Below, in pieces: positions 36,280 through 48,734 of a stretch of 64,000 nucleotides of DNA. Below the pieces are notes generated by a model. That model had not been told where the DNA came from and did not search any database. It saw nothing but the letters and a program-made list of their open reading frames with translations. Both the position numbers and the translations under genes were made by a program. Numbering within the stretch: the first letter of the stretch is position 1; each line of letters begins with the position of its first letter. Source of the stretch: Peribacillus frigoritolerans (GTDB lineage: Bacteria > Bacillota > Bacilli > Bacillales > DSM-1321); NCBI RefSeq assembly GCF_040250305.1, contig NZ_CP158190.1:1892001-1956000 (forward strand), given 5' to 3'.

Positions 36280-36811
36280 GTGCAAAGCAACGGGACCAGC
36301 AGGAGCAACAGGACCAGCAGGAGCAATCGGACCAGCGGGACCAGCAGGGGCAACAGGAGCAACAGGGCCACAAAGACCAGCAGGGTCAGTATTAGATTTT
36401 GCGGACTTTTATGCGTTGATGCCTGGTGATAATGCAACAACAGTTGGAGGCGGTCAAGATGTAGATTTTCCGCAAAATGGACCTACTAGCGCGGGTGGTA
36501 TTGTACGGGCTACTGTCGATTCATTTACTTTGTCTGCAATTGGCATTTATCAGGTCTTTTTTCAGGTGAGTGTGAGCGAACCGGGCCAACTGATTTTAAC
36601 TCTCAATGGCATTGACCTACCCTATACGGTGGTCGGGCGAGCCACCGGTACTTCTCAGATAGTAGGAATGGCTCTTGTTCAAACGTCAGTCATCAATTCA
36701 ATACTGACTGTACGAAATCCTACTGGCAATTTCCCGGCACTAACCATCACTCCTCTTGCTGGAGGAACAAGGGCTGTTTCAGCACACCTTGTTATCACGC
36801 GACTCAGCTAG
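36280..36811 (+). pseudogene. 5'-truncated BclA-like exosporium glycoprotein gene
   Basis: From 36288 the frame encodes collagen-like triplets (GPAGATGPAGAIGPAGPAGA, about 10 GXY units) and then a C-terminal beta-jelly-roll domain: VLDFADFYALMPGDNATTVG, GIYQVFFQVSVSEPGQLILT, LPYTVVGRATGTSQIVGMAL, ending VSAHLVITRLS. This is the BclA/C1q-like trimerising domain of exosporium hair proteins. Upstream in frame is TAG at 36278, preceded by only eight codons from an ATG (36253) with no ribosome site. The N-terminal targeting leader is missing, so the gene is probably dead. The preserved C-terminal frame suggests the loss is recent. Confidence 0.75.
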
Positions 36812-36881
36812 ATGGGGAAAGGTGGGTTTCTTTCTCACTGACAACTCGTTATTAAACTGTGTTAGTTACATAGGAAGCAAA

Positions 36882-36911
36882 AAAGAAGACCCAATAAGTG
36901 GTCTTTTTTTT
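36882..36911 (+). terminator. Terminator downstream of the BclA-like remnant
   Basis: AAGACC pairs with GGTCTT around an 8-base loop, followed by eight T. Confidence 0.7.
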
Positions 36912-37046
36912 GTACAAAAATCAATATTAATCTTTAACAAAGCCTTTTATTTATATAAAAATTCTCTAGCCTGAACTTATGGGTATTCTGACTTTTTATA
37001 AGAACACCTGTTCGTAAATAAAGGATGTAAGGGAGGGATCTTTCTG

Positions 37047-37358
37047 ATGAGTACAATTCGTGATAGAGGGCTTGTTAAATGGCAAGCAGCATTGATTATG
37101 CCAGAACATAAAGCTTTAAATAAAAAACTGGGAGAGGTTGATTATTTCCTAAATAAAAGGCCTGTCTTTGATGAATACGAGGTTGAAGAATTTGAAAACA
37201 ACATTCATTATGCGATGGAATATCATTTACCAATTAGTTTTAGATTGCATAACGAGGTAAATCCACATGAATTGCAGGGTTACTGTGTGTACATACATCC
37301 TGTCACGAAAGAGTTACGTATTCAGAAGAAAGATAGTTCCTTTGAGTATATTCAGTAG
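37047..37358 (+). CDS. YolD-like protein
   Basis: A 103-residue protein of the YolD-like family: IRDRGLVKWQAALIMPEHKA at the N-terminus, then DEYEVEEFENNIHYAMEYHL, then a beta-rich end (GYCVYIHPVTKELRI). Family members in B. subtilis lie next to Y-family DNA polymerases (yolD-uvrX, yqjX-yqjW) and are linked to SOS or phage regions. No polymerase gene lies beside this one. AGGGAGG precedes the ATG. A hairpin terminator follows. Confidence 0.75.
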   Translation: MSTIRDRGLVKWQAALIMPEHKALNKKLGEVDYFLNKRPVFDEYEVEEFENNIHYAMEYHLPISFRLHNEVNPHELQGYCVYIHPVTKELRIQKKDSSFEYIQ

Positions 37359-37390
37359 TGATATCATTAGTGTAATCGTTGAGGATTAAT

Positions 37391-37428
37391 AAAAGCCCAT
37401 ACTCGCTTTGAGTAGGGGCTTATTTTGT
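37391..37428 (+). terminator. Terminator of the YolD-like gene
   Basis: AAAGCCCATACTC pairs with GAGTAGGGGCTT (one bulge), followed by ATTTTGTTTT. Confidence 0.65.
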
Positions 37429-37599
37429 TTTGGCCCTGTTAAAGGGTGTTGTTGATTTTAGAAGTAAGAGAATCTATTCATGAATAGAACAGGGATAATC
37501 TAAAGATTTTTTTATTTTTTCCAATAACATTATTTTAACTAAGAAAGAAGTACTCTCGATAAGACAAGCGAGCATAGAGGATTGTAAGGATACAGTCTA

Positions 37600-39129
37600 T
37601 TATCGGATAACAATATATGGTCTCATCATCTCATAATCCTCGTGCTCCAATATATGACAGTGCCAAACATATAATCCTGTATAGGGACCAAACTTCATGA
37701 TAATTCGAGTTACTTGTTTAGGATTAGCTCTTACTGTATCCTTCCTTCCTCGTTCTTGTGGTTCGGGTGGCAACGCGGGACCCGTATAATGGATAATTCT
37801 CTCCTTGTTATACTTTTCTACATCGAAATCTCTCCGGTCTAATATTTGAAAATCAATTAAGTGGAGATGAATAGGGTGTGTATCCGTAGTTAAGTTAATT
37901 AGATACCATATTTCGGTTGATCCCAATTTTGGATTTTCTGTAATAGGAGCATCCCAAGTTTTATTATCTAATAACATGAATTCCCGTCCGTACTGATCCA
38001 TATTATCATTTAAAGTTAAGTATCTTTCCTTTGAAGCCGACTGTTCAATTATCTTTGAAAAAGGCTCCATATACGATGGAATAACACTGGTATCAATACT
38101 TGTAAGAGGAAGAGAGACTCTAAATTCCATCACTATACCTACTGCACTTGCGGGATCTCCATCTGGAAAAGGGGCGGGGGCGTCATTTGTCACAATAATG
38201 TTCTTTCCCACAAGATTGGTAAAATCAATGATGACATCTGCTCTTTCTGCTGGAGCAAGTATGATTTCTTTGATCCCTATCGGATATTCCATTAATCCGC
38301 TATCCGTCCCGATTTGATAAATGAGTTGTCCTGAATCCAGCTTGATCCTATAAAAACGGGAGTTTGAACCATTTAACAGCCGAAATCGGTATTTTCGTGG
38401 TTCCACTTCTAAATAAGGCCATACTTTGCCATTAACCAGGATTGTGTCCCCAAAAAATTCAGGAACGATTGATGTTTCTAATCCCTTAATCGGTTTATCT
38501 TGCTGGTTTGGATAATAAAGAGCACCGTTTTTATGAAATGATCTGTCTTGGATAATAAGAGGGATTTCATAGTCACCGCTGGGTAAATTTAATAAACGTT
38601 CACGATTATCTCTTATGAGATAAAAACCTGCCAGTCCCGCATATACATTGAGTCTCGTAATCCCAAGTGCATGGTCATGATACCATTGAGTAACAGATTT
38701 CTGGTTATTATCATATTGATATACTTCCTTTTTAAAATAAGGTCCTACTCGTTCGAATCCTTTTGTAAACCAAGCCTCCGGGTAGCCATCGCTTTCCGGT
38801 TCAACACTAGCTCCATGAACATGTACTACCGTTCGTACTTCCGGTACATCCACATGGGCACCATGCACCGTATAGTCTACCGGAAAAAGATGTTTTTCTG
38901 GAAGATTGTTGATCCATTTAATAAAAACTTTTTCTCCGCTCTCTACTTCAATTGTAGGTCCTGGGTAGCTGCCTTCATAGCCCCATACAGTTGTATCATT
39001 TTGCTCACTATGGAGTGATTGTTTAAATTCTGTCATATTAACTTCATAATAAGTTTGAAGTTGATCTTTCCATCGAGGTTTTAAAATAGGTGGGATAGGA
39101 AGTTCATCTACAAATTTAGGGAGAAGCAT
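37600..39129 (-). CDS. cotA: Spore coat laccase (multicopper oxidase) CotA
   Basis: A 509-residue multicopper oxidase, close in length and layout to B. subtilis CotA (511). KFVDELPIPPILKPRWKDQL, SYPGPTIEVESGEKVFIKW and ILVNGKVWPYLEVEPRKYRF are CotA-like. All copper motifs are present: HVHG (residues ~103), WYHDHALG (~149), HPIHLH (~417), and HCH-x3-H-x4-M near the end, with the type-1 Cys at about 491 and axial Met at about 501. There is no signal peptide, as usual for a coat protein assembled from the mother cell. It oxidises phenols, ABTS and bilirubin and contributes to the coat pigment. GGAGCGGA precedes the ATG. Sigma-K control is expected but the promoter was not pinned down. Confidence 0.94.
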   Translation of the reverse strand: MLLPKFVDELPIPPILKPRWKDQLQTYYEVNMTEFKQSLHSEQNDTTVWGYEGSYPGPTIEVESGEKVFIKWINNLPEKHLFPVDYTVHGAHVDVPEVRTVVHVHGASVEPESDGYPEAWFTKGFERVGPYFKKEVYQYDNNQKSVTQWYHDHALGITRLNVYAGLAGFYLIRDNRERLLNLPSGDYEIPLIIQDRSFHKNGALYYPNQQDKPIKGLETSIVPEFFGDTILVNGKVWPYLEVEPRKYRFRLLNGSNSRFYRIKLDSGQLIYQIGTDSGLMEYPIGIKEIILAPAERADVIIDFTNLVGKNIIVTNDAPAPFPDGDPASAVGIVMEFRVSLPLTSIDTSVIPSYMEPFSKIIEQSASKERYLTLNDNMDQYGREFMLLDNKTWDAPITENPKLGSTEIWYLINLTTDTHPIHLHLIDFQILDRRDFDVEKYNKERIIHYTGPALPPEPQERGRKDTVRANPKQVTRIIMKFGPYTGLYVWHCHILEHEDYEMMRPYIVIR

Positions 39130-39341
39130 ATTTCCGCTCCATTCTGATCATAATTAACTTCTTTCTAAGTTTATAAAAAATACAAGCTTTGTATGACAAA
39201 TTTAAATTGAACTAACGGGGCAGGTAGTTGAATAAGGAAAATGGTTTTTTGTGGTAAAAAAATAATAAAAGGTAACTTTTACCTTTTTAGTTTGTATTAA
39301 AAGAGTAGCAGGAAATAAAATTGTCCTTTGGGGGTGAAAAG

Positions 39342-39500
39342 GTGGATTATGGATTATTGGTTATTGGTATAGCTCTTTTACTTGTATCGTACTTAGTAGC
39401 GAAGAAAACAACATCACTGCCAAACACGAGAATAGTAGCCTTTTCAAGGCTTTCATTCCTTACATCCCCAATCAATTGTATTTGTGATTATCAAAATTGA
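39342..39500 (+). CDS. Possible small membrane protein
   Basis: GTG at 39342 follows GGGGGTGA and opens 52 codons: MDYGLLVIGIALLLVSYLVA gives one membrane segment, followed by KKTTSLPNTRIVAF. After that the text is no longer membrane-like, so the frame may be shifted near 39450 in a once longer protein. The rest of 39130-39566 is AT-rich and empty. Confidence 0.35.
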   Translation: MDYGLLVIGIALLLVSYLVAKKTTSLPNTRIVAFSRLSFLTSPINCICDYQN

Positions 39501-39566
39501 TAACACAAAACAACAGTAACACAAAACGACAAATAAATGTTAAATTATACCAAATGTTATAAGTAT

Positions 39567-39815
39567 TTACATTTTATGATCTTTATCCATTCGCTTTTCT
39601 ATAATGCCCCAAGAGAAATAAAACAATAGAGTGATGCCTAAAATTATGAAACCAGCTTGTGTGATATACATAAAGTCCCACTCTTTAACTTCTTTCTCTT
39701 CATGGCCATTAAAATCTTGAATTACATAGTTCGAAGTTTCATAGTTCATGAAAATGTAACAAATGATTCCTCCTATAATTACTCCACCTAATAAAGATAA
39801 TATGAACTTTTTCAA
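39567..39815 (-). CDS. Small two-helix membrane protein
   Basis: An 82-residue protein with two membrane segments (FILSLLGGVIIGGIICYIF and AGFIILGITLLFYFSWGII) separated by a charged loop (NGHEEKEVKEWDF). Starts TTG at 39815, with GGAGG 7 bases upstream. No family recognised. Confidence 0.65.
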   Translation of the reverse strand: MKKFILSLLGGVIIGGIICYIFMNYETSNYVIQDFNGHEEKEVKEWDFMYITQAGFIILGITLLFYFSWGIIEKRMDKDHKM

Positions 39816-40397
39816 AGTTGTGTCCTCCTGCCCTTTATCAAATATGAATTAAGGATGAGATTTACAATCCCAAAAGCAAGTGCTTCTCAACCAATTCTTT
39901 AAAAACTTCCAATTCGGCTTGCTTAAGTGAATTCCCTATTCAATCTCACCCCTAATTTTTACCATATTATATAGAGTTCTCTTAAGAGGGCTTTAATACC
40001 TTCAAAGTTAGGACAGTTATTAGATACATTCCTGCAACTTTGAATATTCGATTAGCTGTTTAGGTGCTTTTTTTATACTGTCCGTAAAAGGGGCACAATT
40101 CATTAATCAAGAGGGGCTTTTTTATTTATGCTATATTCATCAAATTTGACTGAGTATACTCGGCTAGTTCTTTAAAATCAATCAAAAACTGAATCCTATG
40201 AATCCACCAGATGGTTGGTACGGGGAAACAAAGATAATTTACAAAACGATATTGCCGTCCATGCCACAACTAAAAATTACAACACCTATAGGTAAGAAGG
40301 TTGGCAAAAAGAATTGTGGCAAAGAATGCTTAGATCACATTTAAAGTGGATAAGGAACACAAACTGCGACATAAGGGTTTGCGTTTTGGAATGATAA
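39816..40397. other. Gap with scattered short frames only
   Basis: A 48-codon frame from ATG 40198 (MNPPDGWYGETKIIYKTILP) ends at 40344 but lacks a ribosome site, and I do not support it as a gene. No hairpin with a proper T-run is visible. Confidence 0.35.
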
Positions 40398-40589
40398 TTA
40401 TCTCTTCGTTACACTCGTTTTACATCTTAGACATGTTACTTCTTCGTAATGCATGAATCTAATCTTTCTTAGGTCCCTTCTTGTTAACATAGGGAATACT
40501 TGGTATCTGGCTCCGCACTCAAAAGTATTTTTGTCTTTAACTATGTGTCTATCTTCTGTACTAGGTAAATAAATAGTAGGAAAAATCAT
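40398..40589 (-). CDS. Small Cys-containing protein of unknown function
   Basis: A 63-residue protein: TFECGARYQVFPMLTRRDLR, then HYEEVTCLRCKTSVTKR. The pattern C-x-n-C-x2-C near the C-terminus suggests a small zinc ribbon. GAGGG lies about 7 bases before ATG 40589. No family recognised. Confidence 0.5.
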   Translation of the reverse strand: MIFPTIYLPSTEDRHIVKDKNTFECGARYQVFPMLTRRDLRKIRFMHYEEVTCLRCKTSVTKR

Positions 40590-43984
<3,395 letters not shown>

Positions 43985-44083
43985 TTGCTGAATACCTTAC
44001 AGTATAAAGGATGTTATATTGAAATTCTTATCTTTGTTATAGAATAATAATTTTAATGTTCTCTAAGATCATTAAAATGCCAA

Positions 44084-44114
44084 AAATCCCTGCTTTTTGA
44101 TCAGGGATTTTTTT
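44084..44114 (+). terminator. Terminator of rph
   Basis: AAATCCCTG pairs with CAGGGATTT, followed by TTTTTTT in total. The following ~250 bp up to the ArsR control region show nothing else. Confidence 0.85.
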
Positions 44115-44371
44115 CTATGTTAAATGATTGTAATTGATTTAAAAACACTACAATGGAGAAACACTTCATATGAGATGGATATCCTAAATTGTATGGAATC
44201 AGACTAACTGGAGTTGAATAAGAAACGTTTTAAAAAAACATACAAGGTGCATATAATTTTAACTAGTGTGTTACTTTTATGTTGAAAAACAGTTTAAATT
44301 TCTAAAATGGTTCAAACTACTATTATGTGACTTTAACTTGTTAAGTTTGCATGATACCGTTCCTTTGTCAC

Positions 44372-44387
44372 GCAACCGTGCAGTTGC
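44372..44387. promoter_or_regulatory. ArsR operator 1
   Basis: GCAACCGTGCAGTTGC, an inverted repeat with GCAAC/GTTGC arms, upstream of the -35 element; repeated 29 bp further on. Confidence 0.65.
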
Positions 44388-44393
44388 TTATGA

Positions 44394-44423
44394 TTGACAA
44401 GCAACCGTAGAGTTGCTTATAAT
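44394..44423 (+). promoter_or_regulatory. arsR-VOC promoter with ArsR operator 2 in the spacer
   Basis: Consensus TTGACA (44394-44399), 18 bp, consensus TATAAT (44418-44423). The palindrome GCAACCGTAGAGTTGC (44401-44416) lies between the two elements, so a bound repressor would exclude polymerase. The expected transcription start (about 44430) coincides with the ATG of the regulator. Confidence 0.75.
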
Positions 44424-44429
44424 CGATAT

Positions 44430-44708
44430 ATGAATTGGGACAAAGACGCTATATTCAAAGCACTAGGCGATTCGACTCGTCGACTTATATTAGACGAACT
44501 ATCCGAACGCAATGAGTTGACGCTGTATGAACTTACGGTACGTCTCATTATGAAGCACGACCTTTCCATTTCGAGACAGGCGATAGCTAAACATCTTTCT
44601 GCATTGGAAGATGCAGGGCTTGTAAATTCAAAACGAAAGGGAAAATATCGAGTACTTATGTTCAACAACGAACCACTTAAAAACTTGTTGAAAGGATGGA
44701 TAGAGTAA
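44430..44708 (+). CDS. ArsR-family regulator, probably leaderless
   Basis: A 92-residue winged-helix protein: MNWDKDAIFKALGDSTRRLI, LDELSERNELTLYEL, HDLSISRQAIAKHLSALEDA (recognition helix), GLVNSKRKGKYRVL (wing). There are no Cys pairs of the metal-sensing type, so this belongs to the ArsR group next to VOC or SRPBCC genes. ATG 44430 has no ribosome site and lies 7 bases after the -10 element; a TTG 36 bases earlier lies inside the promoter and is rejected. The next gene is a VOC protein 102 bp downstream, probably co-transcribed. Autorepression through the two GCAAC palindromes is inferred. Confidence 0.85.
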   Translation: MNWDKDAIFKALGDSTRRLILDELSERNELTLYELTVRLIMKHDLSISRQAIAKHLSALEDAGLVNSKRKGKYRVLMFNNEPLKNLLKGWIE

Positions 44709-44810
44709 TCTTTTCGGAACAGGACTTCTGACGAATGTGGGTTGTTATGCTTGCAGCCAGATTGTTAGCAGAACACCATACGTTGCAAATATCTAAGGAG
44801 GAAAAACATT

Positions 44811-45194
44811 ATGAAAATCATTGTTACCAGTATATTCGTACAAGACCAAGACAAGGCTCTGGAATTTTATTCAGAAAAGCTGGGATTTGAAAAAAAACAG
44901 GACGTTCCTATGGGGAAATTTAGGTGGATTACGCTTGTTTCTCCCGATGCTCATGACGGTACCGAGCTGTTACTCGAACCGAATGAGCACCCTGCCGCCA
45001 AGGAGTATCAAAAGAAGATATTTTCCGAAGGCATCCCAGCAACAATGTTTGGCGTGGCAGATATTAGTAAAGAGTACGAACGATTATTGGAAAACGGCGT
45101 GAAGTTTACTATGGAGCCGACAAAAATGGGCGAAGTCACAATAGCTGTCTTCGACGATTCATGCGGCAACCTTATTCAGATAATACAGCAGTAA
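44811..45194 (+). CDS. VOC-family protein (glyoxalase/bleomycin-resistance fold)
   Basis: A 127-residue protein with two beta-alpha-beta-beta-beta modules: VTSIFVQDQDKALEFYSEKL, GFEKKQDVPMGKFRWITLVS, DGTELLLEPNEHPAAKEYQK and IAVFDDSCGNLIQIIQ. AAGGAGG lies 9 bases upstream. Members bind metals or drugs, or act as glyoxalases and dioxygenases. Its control by the adjoining ArsR suggests an induced detoxification role; the substrate is unknown. Confidence 0.88.
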   Translation: MKIIVTSIFVQDQDKALEFYSEKLGFEKKQDVPMGKFRWITLVSPDAHDGTELLLEPNEHPAAKEYQKKIFSEGIPATMFGVADISKEYERLLENGVKFTMEPTKMGEVTIAVFDDSCGNLIQIIQQ

Positions 45195-45284
45195 CTTTAT
45201 GATGAAATACAAGTAATTGGTATATGAGTTTAAAGCTTTTCTTGTTCAATTAAATTCAAGGGCCCGATTGTGGAACTAGAAGTA

Positions 45285-45317
45285 AAAGGGTGGTACAAAT
45301 ATGTACCACCCTTTCTT
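45285..45317 (+). terminator. Terminator of the arsR-VOC unit
   Basis: Perfect 12-bp stem AAAGGGTGGTAC / GTACCACCCTTT, followed by CTT. Confidence 0.75.
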
Positions 45318-45424
45318 GGCGGGGTAATCTAAGAATTCAGAGCATACTATACAATATTGTGTATTTGACGTAATCTATCATATTGGTCAAAAGGTAACAC
45401 AAAAGATAACTCGATGGATGTACG

Positions 45425-45490
45425 GGAATAGCCCAGCTTGATTTAGTAAAACAAAAAGGGCTCGAAGGAATTGTCCAGATGAAGGTTTAA
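45425..45490 (+). pseudogene. Short fragment resembling an ATP-dependent DNA ligase
   Basis: Twenty-one sense codons, GIAQLDLVKQKGLEGIVQMK, resemble the adenylation-domain motif E-G-I-V-x-K/R of LigD-type DNA ligases (usually E-L-V-K-x-K-G-L-E-G-I-V-L-K). Nothing else of the gene is present in 45195-45555. The call rests on one motif and is uncertain. Confidence 0.3.
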
Positions 45491-45555
45491 TTAAAAGGAC
45501 GTTGAAGTAGTAATCAAACATAATGAAAAGTTATAGAGAAGGGGAACAAAAACTA

Positions 45556-46182
45556 ATGAAATACGAATGGAGAAAACAAGAGAAGAATATATATATCCCA
45601 AAACAAAAATCTGAACTTGTAACAATTCCAGAACAGAAATTCTTTTCGATAAAGGGAAAAGGAAATCCAAATGAGCACGAATTCGCTGAAAAGATAGGTG
45701 TTCTTTATTCAGTGGCTTATGCGGTCAGAATGATGCCGAAGCAAGGATACACTCCAGATGGATATTTTGAATATACCGTATATCCATTGGAAGGAATATG
45801 GGATTTAACAGAAGAGGGAAGAAAAAAAGATACTTTAAATAAAGATGAATTATTATATACGATCATGATTAGACAACCAGATTTTGTTACAAAAGAAGTA
45901 GTGGAGAGAGCATTTGAACATGTAGGAAACAAGAAACCACATCCATTCCTGAATGATGTAAAGTTCGGTACATTTCATGATGGATTATCTGTCCAAATGC
46001 TTCATGTAGGTCCATATGATGATGAACCTCAAAGTTTTAAATTAATGAATGAATTCATAAAAAATAATAATCTTGAAAGAACTTCATTACAACACAGAGA
46101 AATATATCTTTCAGATTTTAGAAAAGTCGAACCTGCTAAATTAAAAACTGTTTTGAGATATAAGGTTAAGCCAATAGAATAG
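45556..46182 (+). CDS. GyrI-like small-molecule-binding protein
   Basis: A 208-residue stand-alone GyrI-like/effector-binding domain: KYEWRKQEKNIYIPKQKSEL, VTIPEQKFFSIKGKGNPNEH, then IGVLYSVAYAVRMMPK, GYFEYTVYPLEGIWDL, and SVQMLHVGPYDDEPQSFKLM with HREIYLSDFRKVEPAKLKTV. This matches the family annotated 'GyrI-like domain' in bacilli, about 205-210 residues. ATG 45556 has GAAGGGGA 10 bases upstream; an ATG 33 bases earlier has no ribosome site. It has no DNA-binding part. Such proteins may sequester or hydrolyse small toxic compounds. Confidence 0.83.
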   Translation: MKYEWRKQEKNIYIPKQKSELVTIPEQKFFSIKGKGNPNEHEFAEKIGVLYSVAYAVRMMPKQGYTPDGYFEYTVYPLEGIWDLTEEGRKKDTLNKDELLYTIMIRQPDFVTKEVVERAFEHVGNKKPHPFLNDVKFGTFHDGLSVQMLHVGPYDDEPQSFKLMNEFIKNNNLERTSLQHREIYLSDFRKVEPAKLKTVLRYKVKPIE

Positions 46183-46493
46183 AATAAACTCTTAGCTGTT
46201 AACATGCATTCATTATTTAATGTAGCAAAGATTGAAGGAGTGTACATAAAGTAAAAGGTGCATTATTTCCATAGGATGCAATAAAGTAGTCCTTAAAAAA
46301 ATAAAGTGAACCTATAAAGTTTTCCATAATCGGGTGTGATAGTATGGCTCATTAAATGAGGCTGTAAAAGAGGACCTAACAGCCCGCCTTATTTTACCTA
46401 TTGAAAAACATTAACATCTATTATTTTCGGGTGCTTTTCTTTGCAGGGAATTGGTCCCTTTTGTCAAATTAATTAAACAAAGGGGATGAAAAA
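46183..46493. other. Gap without supported features
   Basis: AT-rich. No promoter, palindrome or frame stands out, apart from the ribosome site AAAGGGGATG of the next gene. Confidence 0.4.
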
Positions 46494-46706
46494 ATGAATG
46501 ATGATGAGAAAATCGGTATTTTATTGTCCAATATGACAAACGAATTAGTGTCGAGTAGAGTAAGGGTTAGAGCTATAGTAGAATTACTGGAAGAAAAAGG
46601 TCTAATAACCCGCGGAGAGTACGAAAACAGGTTTAAAAAAGTTTTTGAACGTGATGCAATTTCGTATAGAAATGATCTATTGAAAGAAGTCAAAATTGAT
46701 GAATAA
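46494..46706 (+). CDS. Small helical protein of unknown function
   Basis: A 70-residue, charged, helical protein: MNDDEKIGILLSNMTNELVS, RVRVRAIVELLEEKGLITRG, EYENRFKKVFERDAISYRND. AAAGGGGATG lies just upstream and a terminator just downstream. No membrane segment. Family not recognised; the length and EEKGLIT-x-x-EY pattern recall small uncharacterised bacillus proteins. Confidence 0.65.
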   Translation: MNDDEKIGILLSNMTNELVSSRVRVRAIVELLEEKGLITRGEYENRFKKVFERDAISYRNDLLKEVKIDE

Positions 46707-46712
46707 AAGGAG

Positions 46713-46743
46713 GAGGCATCCATTAATTTGGGTGTTTTTTTTT
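46713..46743 (+). terminator. Terminator of the small helical-protein gene
   Basis: GCATCC / GGGTGT (with G-U pairing) around ATTAATT, followed by nine T. Confidence 0.6.
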
Positions 46744-46941
46744 GAGGTGAGAACGATGAACCATGATAAGAAAAATAACCGAAGCCAGTGAAACTAAGTC
46801 GTAGGATCTAAGAAGACCTAATGAATATGAAAGCTTTTACATATAAGGATTTTACAATACGAGATTTAAACCTAATGTGAAAAAAGAAAGAGCGTTAACC
46901 CTAATTTGATCAACACTCCCGATAGTTCAGTAACATTCATG

Positions 46942-47553
46942 TTATTTTTTAAGATTTGATTTCATTAATAATGAAATCTGTTGCTCATCCGTATTTGACA
47001 TTTGTTCCAGTTGATCAACAATTAACTTTTGTCTTTGCAATGGATGATATTGACTTAACTTAGCTTTCCCTTCTATTTTGTTGATTTTTATTTTGAATCC
47101 TTGAATTCCTTTGTTCATACCAGCGAGAAACTCAGCATCTACATTATGCAAACTGTATGAGCTGTCAGGGGCTTCGTACTTCGATACCATATCATGTAGG
47201 GCGCTCATTAATTCATGTTCATCCTCTTGAAGTTCGACTTCTCCGTAAACATGGACGGTCACATAATTCCACGTTGGTACTGCATTTTTCGTCTCATACC
47301 AAGATGGAGAAATATAACAATGCGGTCCATGAAAAATAGCTAAGACGGTTTGATTTTTGATGTCTTTCCACTGAGAATTAGGACGGGCAAAATGTCCATA
47401 TAAGCATGAATTATCCTCGTTCAATATTATTGGTAAATGAGTCGCGTAAGGCATTCCATTATGTTGAGAAAAAAGAGTCGCAAAACTATGTTCCTTCATA
47501 ATGTCAAAGGCAAGTGTTTCGTCTTTAATGTTAAATTGTGCAGGAATATACAT
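46942..47553 (-). CDS. FMN-binding negative transcriptional regulator, PaiB family
   Basis: A 203-residue protein with a split-barrel FMN-binding fold: [73 protein letters not shown] and [15 protein letters not shown]. These are hallmark PaiB motifs; [19 protein letters not shown] and a C-terminal helix follow. In B. subtilis PaiB accompanies the polyamine acetyltransferase PaiA and affects sporulation and protease genes; no paiA is adjacent here. GAGAGG precedes the ATG. Confidence 0.9.
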   Translation of the reverse strand: MYIPAQFNIKDETLAFDIMKEHSFATLFSQHNGMPYATHLPIILNEDNSCLYGHFARPNSQWKDIKNQTVLAIFHGPHCYISPSWYETKNAVPTWNYVTVHVYGEVELQEDEHELMSALHDMVSKYEAPDSSYSLHNVDAEFLAGMNKGIQGFKIKINKIEGKAKLSQYHPLQRQKLIVDQLEQMSNTDEQQISLLMKSNLKK

Positions 47554-47670
47554 TTTTTCTCCTCTCAGAATCTTTTCTTAGCATTAAATTAATAATTCAC
47601 CTATAAAATAAGTCAATATTCATGACAACTTCTTCATCTAATACAATTCTATAAGCTATATTTCATACAG

Positions 47671-48573
47671 TTAGCTTTTCCCTGATACAGCTACTTTTTT
47701 TGTTACGGGAGCATTTTTGCCTATTATGACAGAAAAGACAACAATCACTGTTGTTACAAGAGTGAAAGATGTGATGGATTCATCTAGAAATACTGTTGCA
47801 AATAGAATCATCAAAAATGGTTGTAAGTATTGAATCTGACTAACCCTTGATATTCCGCCCATAGCCATTCCGCTATACCAAGCAACATATGCTAGAAATT
47901 GACTAACCACTGCGAGATAAATTAAGCTAACCCAAGCTTGGATAGGGGCATGGATCATTTCAGTTGTAAGGTTTAGACCAACTGGAATAATGAAAAATGG
48001 AGCACCGATCATTATTGCCCAAGCAATCACTTGCCAGCTGCCTAATTCTTTCGCTAATTTCCCCCCTTCTGCGTAACTAAGTCCCAGTATGATCACTGCC
48101 GTTAGTAAAGCTAAATCGGCAAATTGCAATTGACCGAATCCAAGATGAAGTGCATACATAATGACAGCTAAAGAGCCGATTATACTTGAAACCCAGAATT
48201 TGATTGAAGGGATTTCACCTGCTCTAAACATAGCAAATCCCGCTGTTGCTAACGGTAACAGTGCTACTTCCACAGCTCCATGAGAAACAGGCAAGGATTC
48301 CATCGCCCAGGAAGTGAGGAGAGGAAATCCTAAAACTGCACCAACAGCAACAATAAGTAGACTTTTGAATTGGCTTGGAGAAGGCAGTTTTTCCTTTCGA
48401 ACGATCAATACCACAGCTACTAAAATAGCAGCAACAACCGTTCTTCCTAAACCGACGACCGTAGTCCCAAAATACTCTACAGCAATACTTGTAGCAGGGA
48501 GCGTTAAGCTAAAACAAATGACGCCTGCTAATCCCAACAATAATCCTAATTTCTCCCTGGTTACTCCCTGCAT
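47671..48573 (-). CDS. EamA-family (DMT) transporter
   Basis: A 300-residue membrane protein with ten segments in two EamA halves (LGLLLGLAGVICFSLTLPAT; FWVSSIIGSLAVIMYALHLG; later SLIYLAVVSQFLAYVAWYSG and YLQPFLMILFATVFLDE). ATG 48573 with GGGGTTGGG upstream is preferred to the in-frame TTG at 48588. It is divergent from a MocR-type regulator, an arrangement seen in B. subtilis (ycxC-ycxD, ydeK-ydeL), so the regulator probably controls it. Substrate unknown. Confidence 0.88.
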   Translation of the reverse strand: MQGVTREKLGLLLGLAGVICFSLTLPATSIAVEYFGTTVVGLGRTVVAAILVAVVLIVRKEKLPSPSQFKSLLIVAVGAVLGFPLLTSWAMESLPVSHGAVEVALLPLATAGFAMFRAGEIPSIKFWVSSIIGSLAVIMYALHLGFGQLQFADLALLTAVIILGLSYAEGGKLAKELGSWQVIAWAIMIGAPFFIIPVGLNLTTEMIHAPIQAWVSLIYLAVVSQFLAYVAWYSGMAMGGISRVSQIQYLQPFLMILFATVFLDESITSFTLVTTVIVVFSVIIGKNAPVTKKVAVSGKS

Positions 48574-48734
48574 CTTACCCAACCCCAATCTTTATATTTT
48601 GTATCACATCTGTACCATTGTTTATTTATCATAAAAAACAGTTTTGCTATAATTAACATACTATGAGTACATACAATAAAAATAAACCCATTTTTTACCC
48701 ATCTGACCTGGTACAGTTTAAGGAGGATTAATTG

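Noticed and set aside
40198..40344. A 48-codon frame (MNPPDGWYGETK...)
   Set aside because: No ribosome site and no context; text not recognised.
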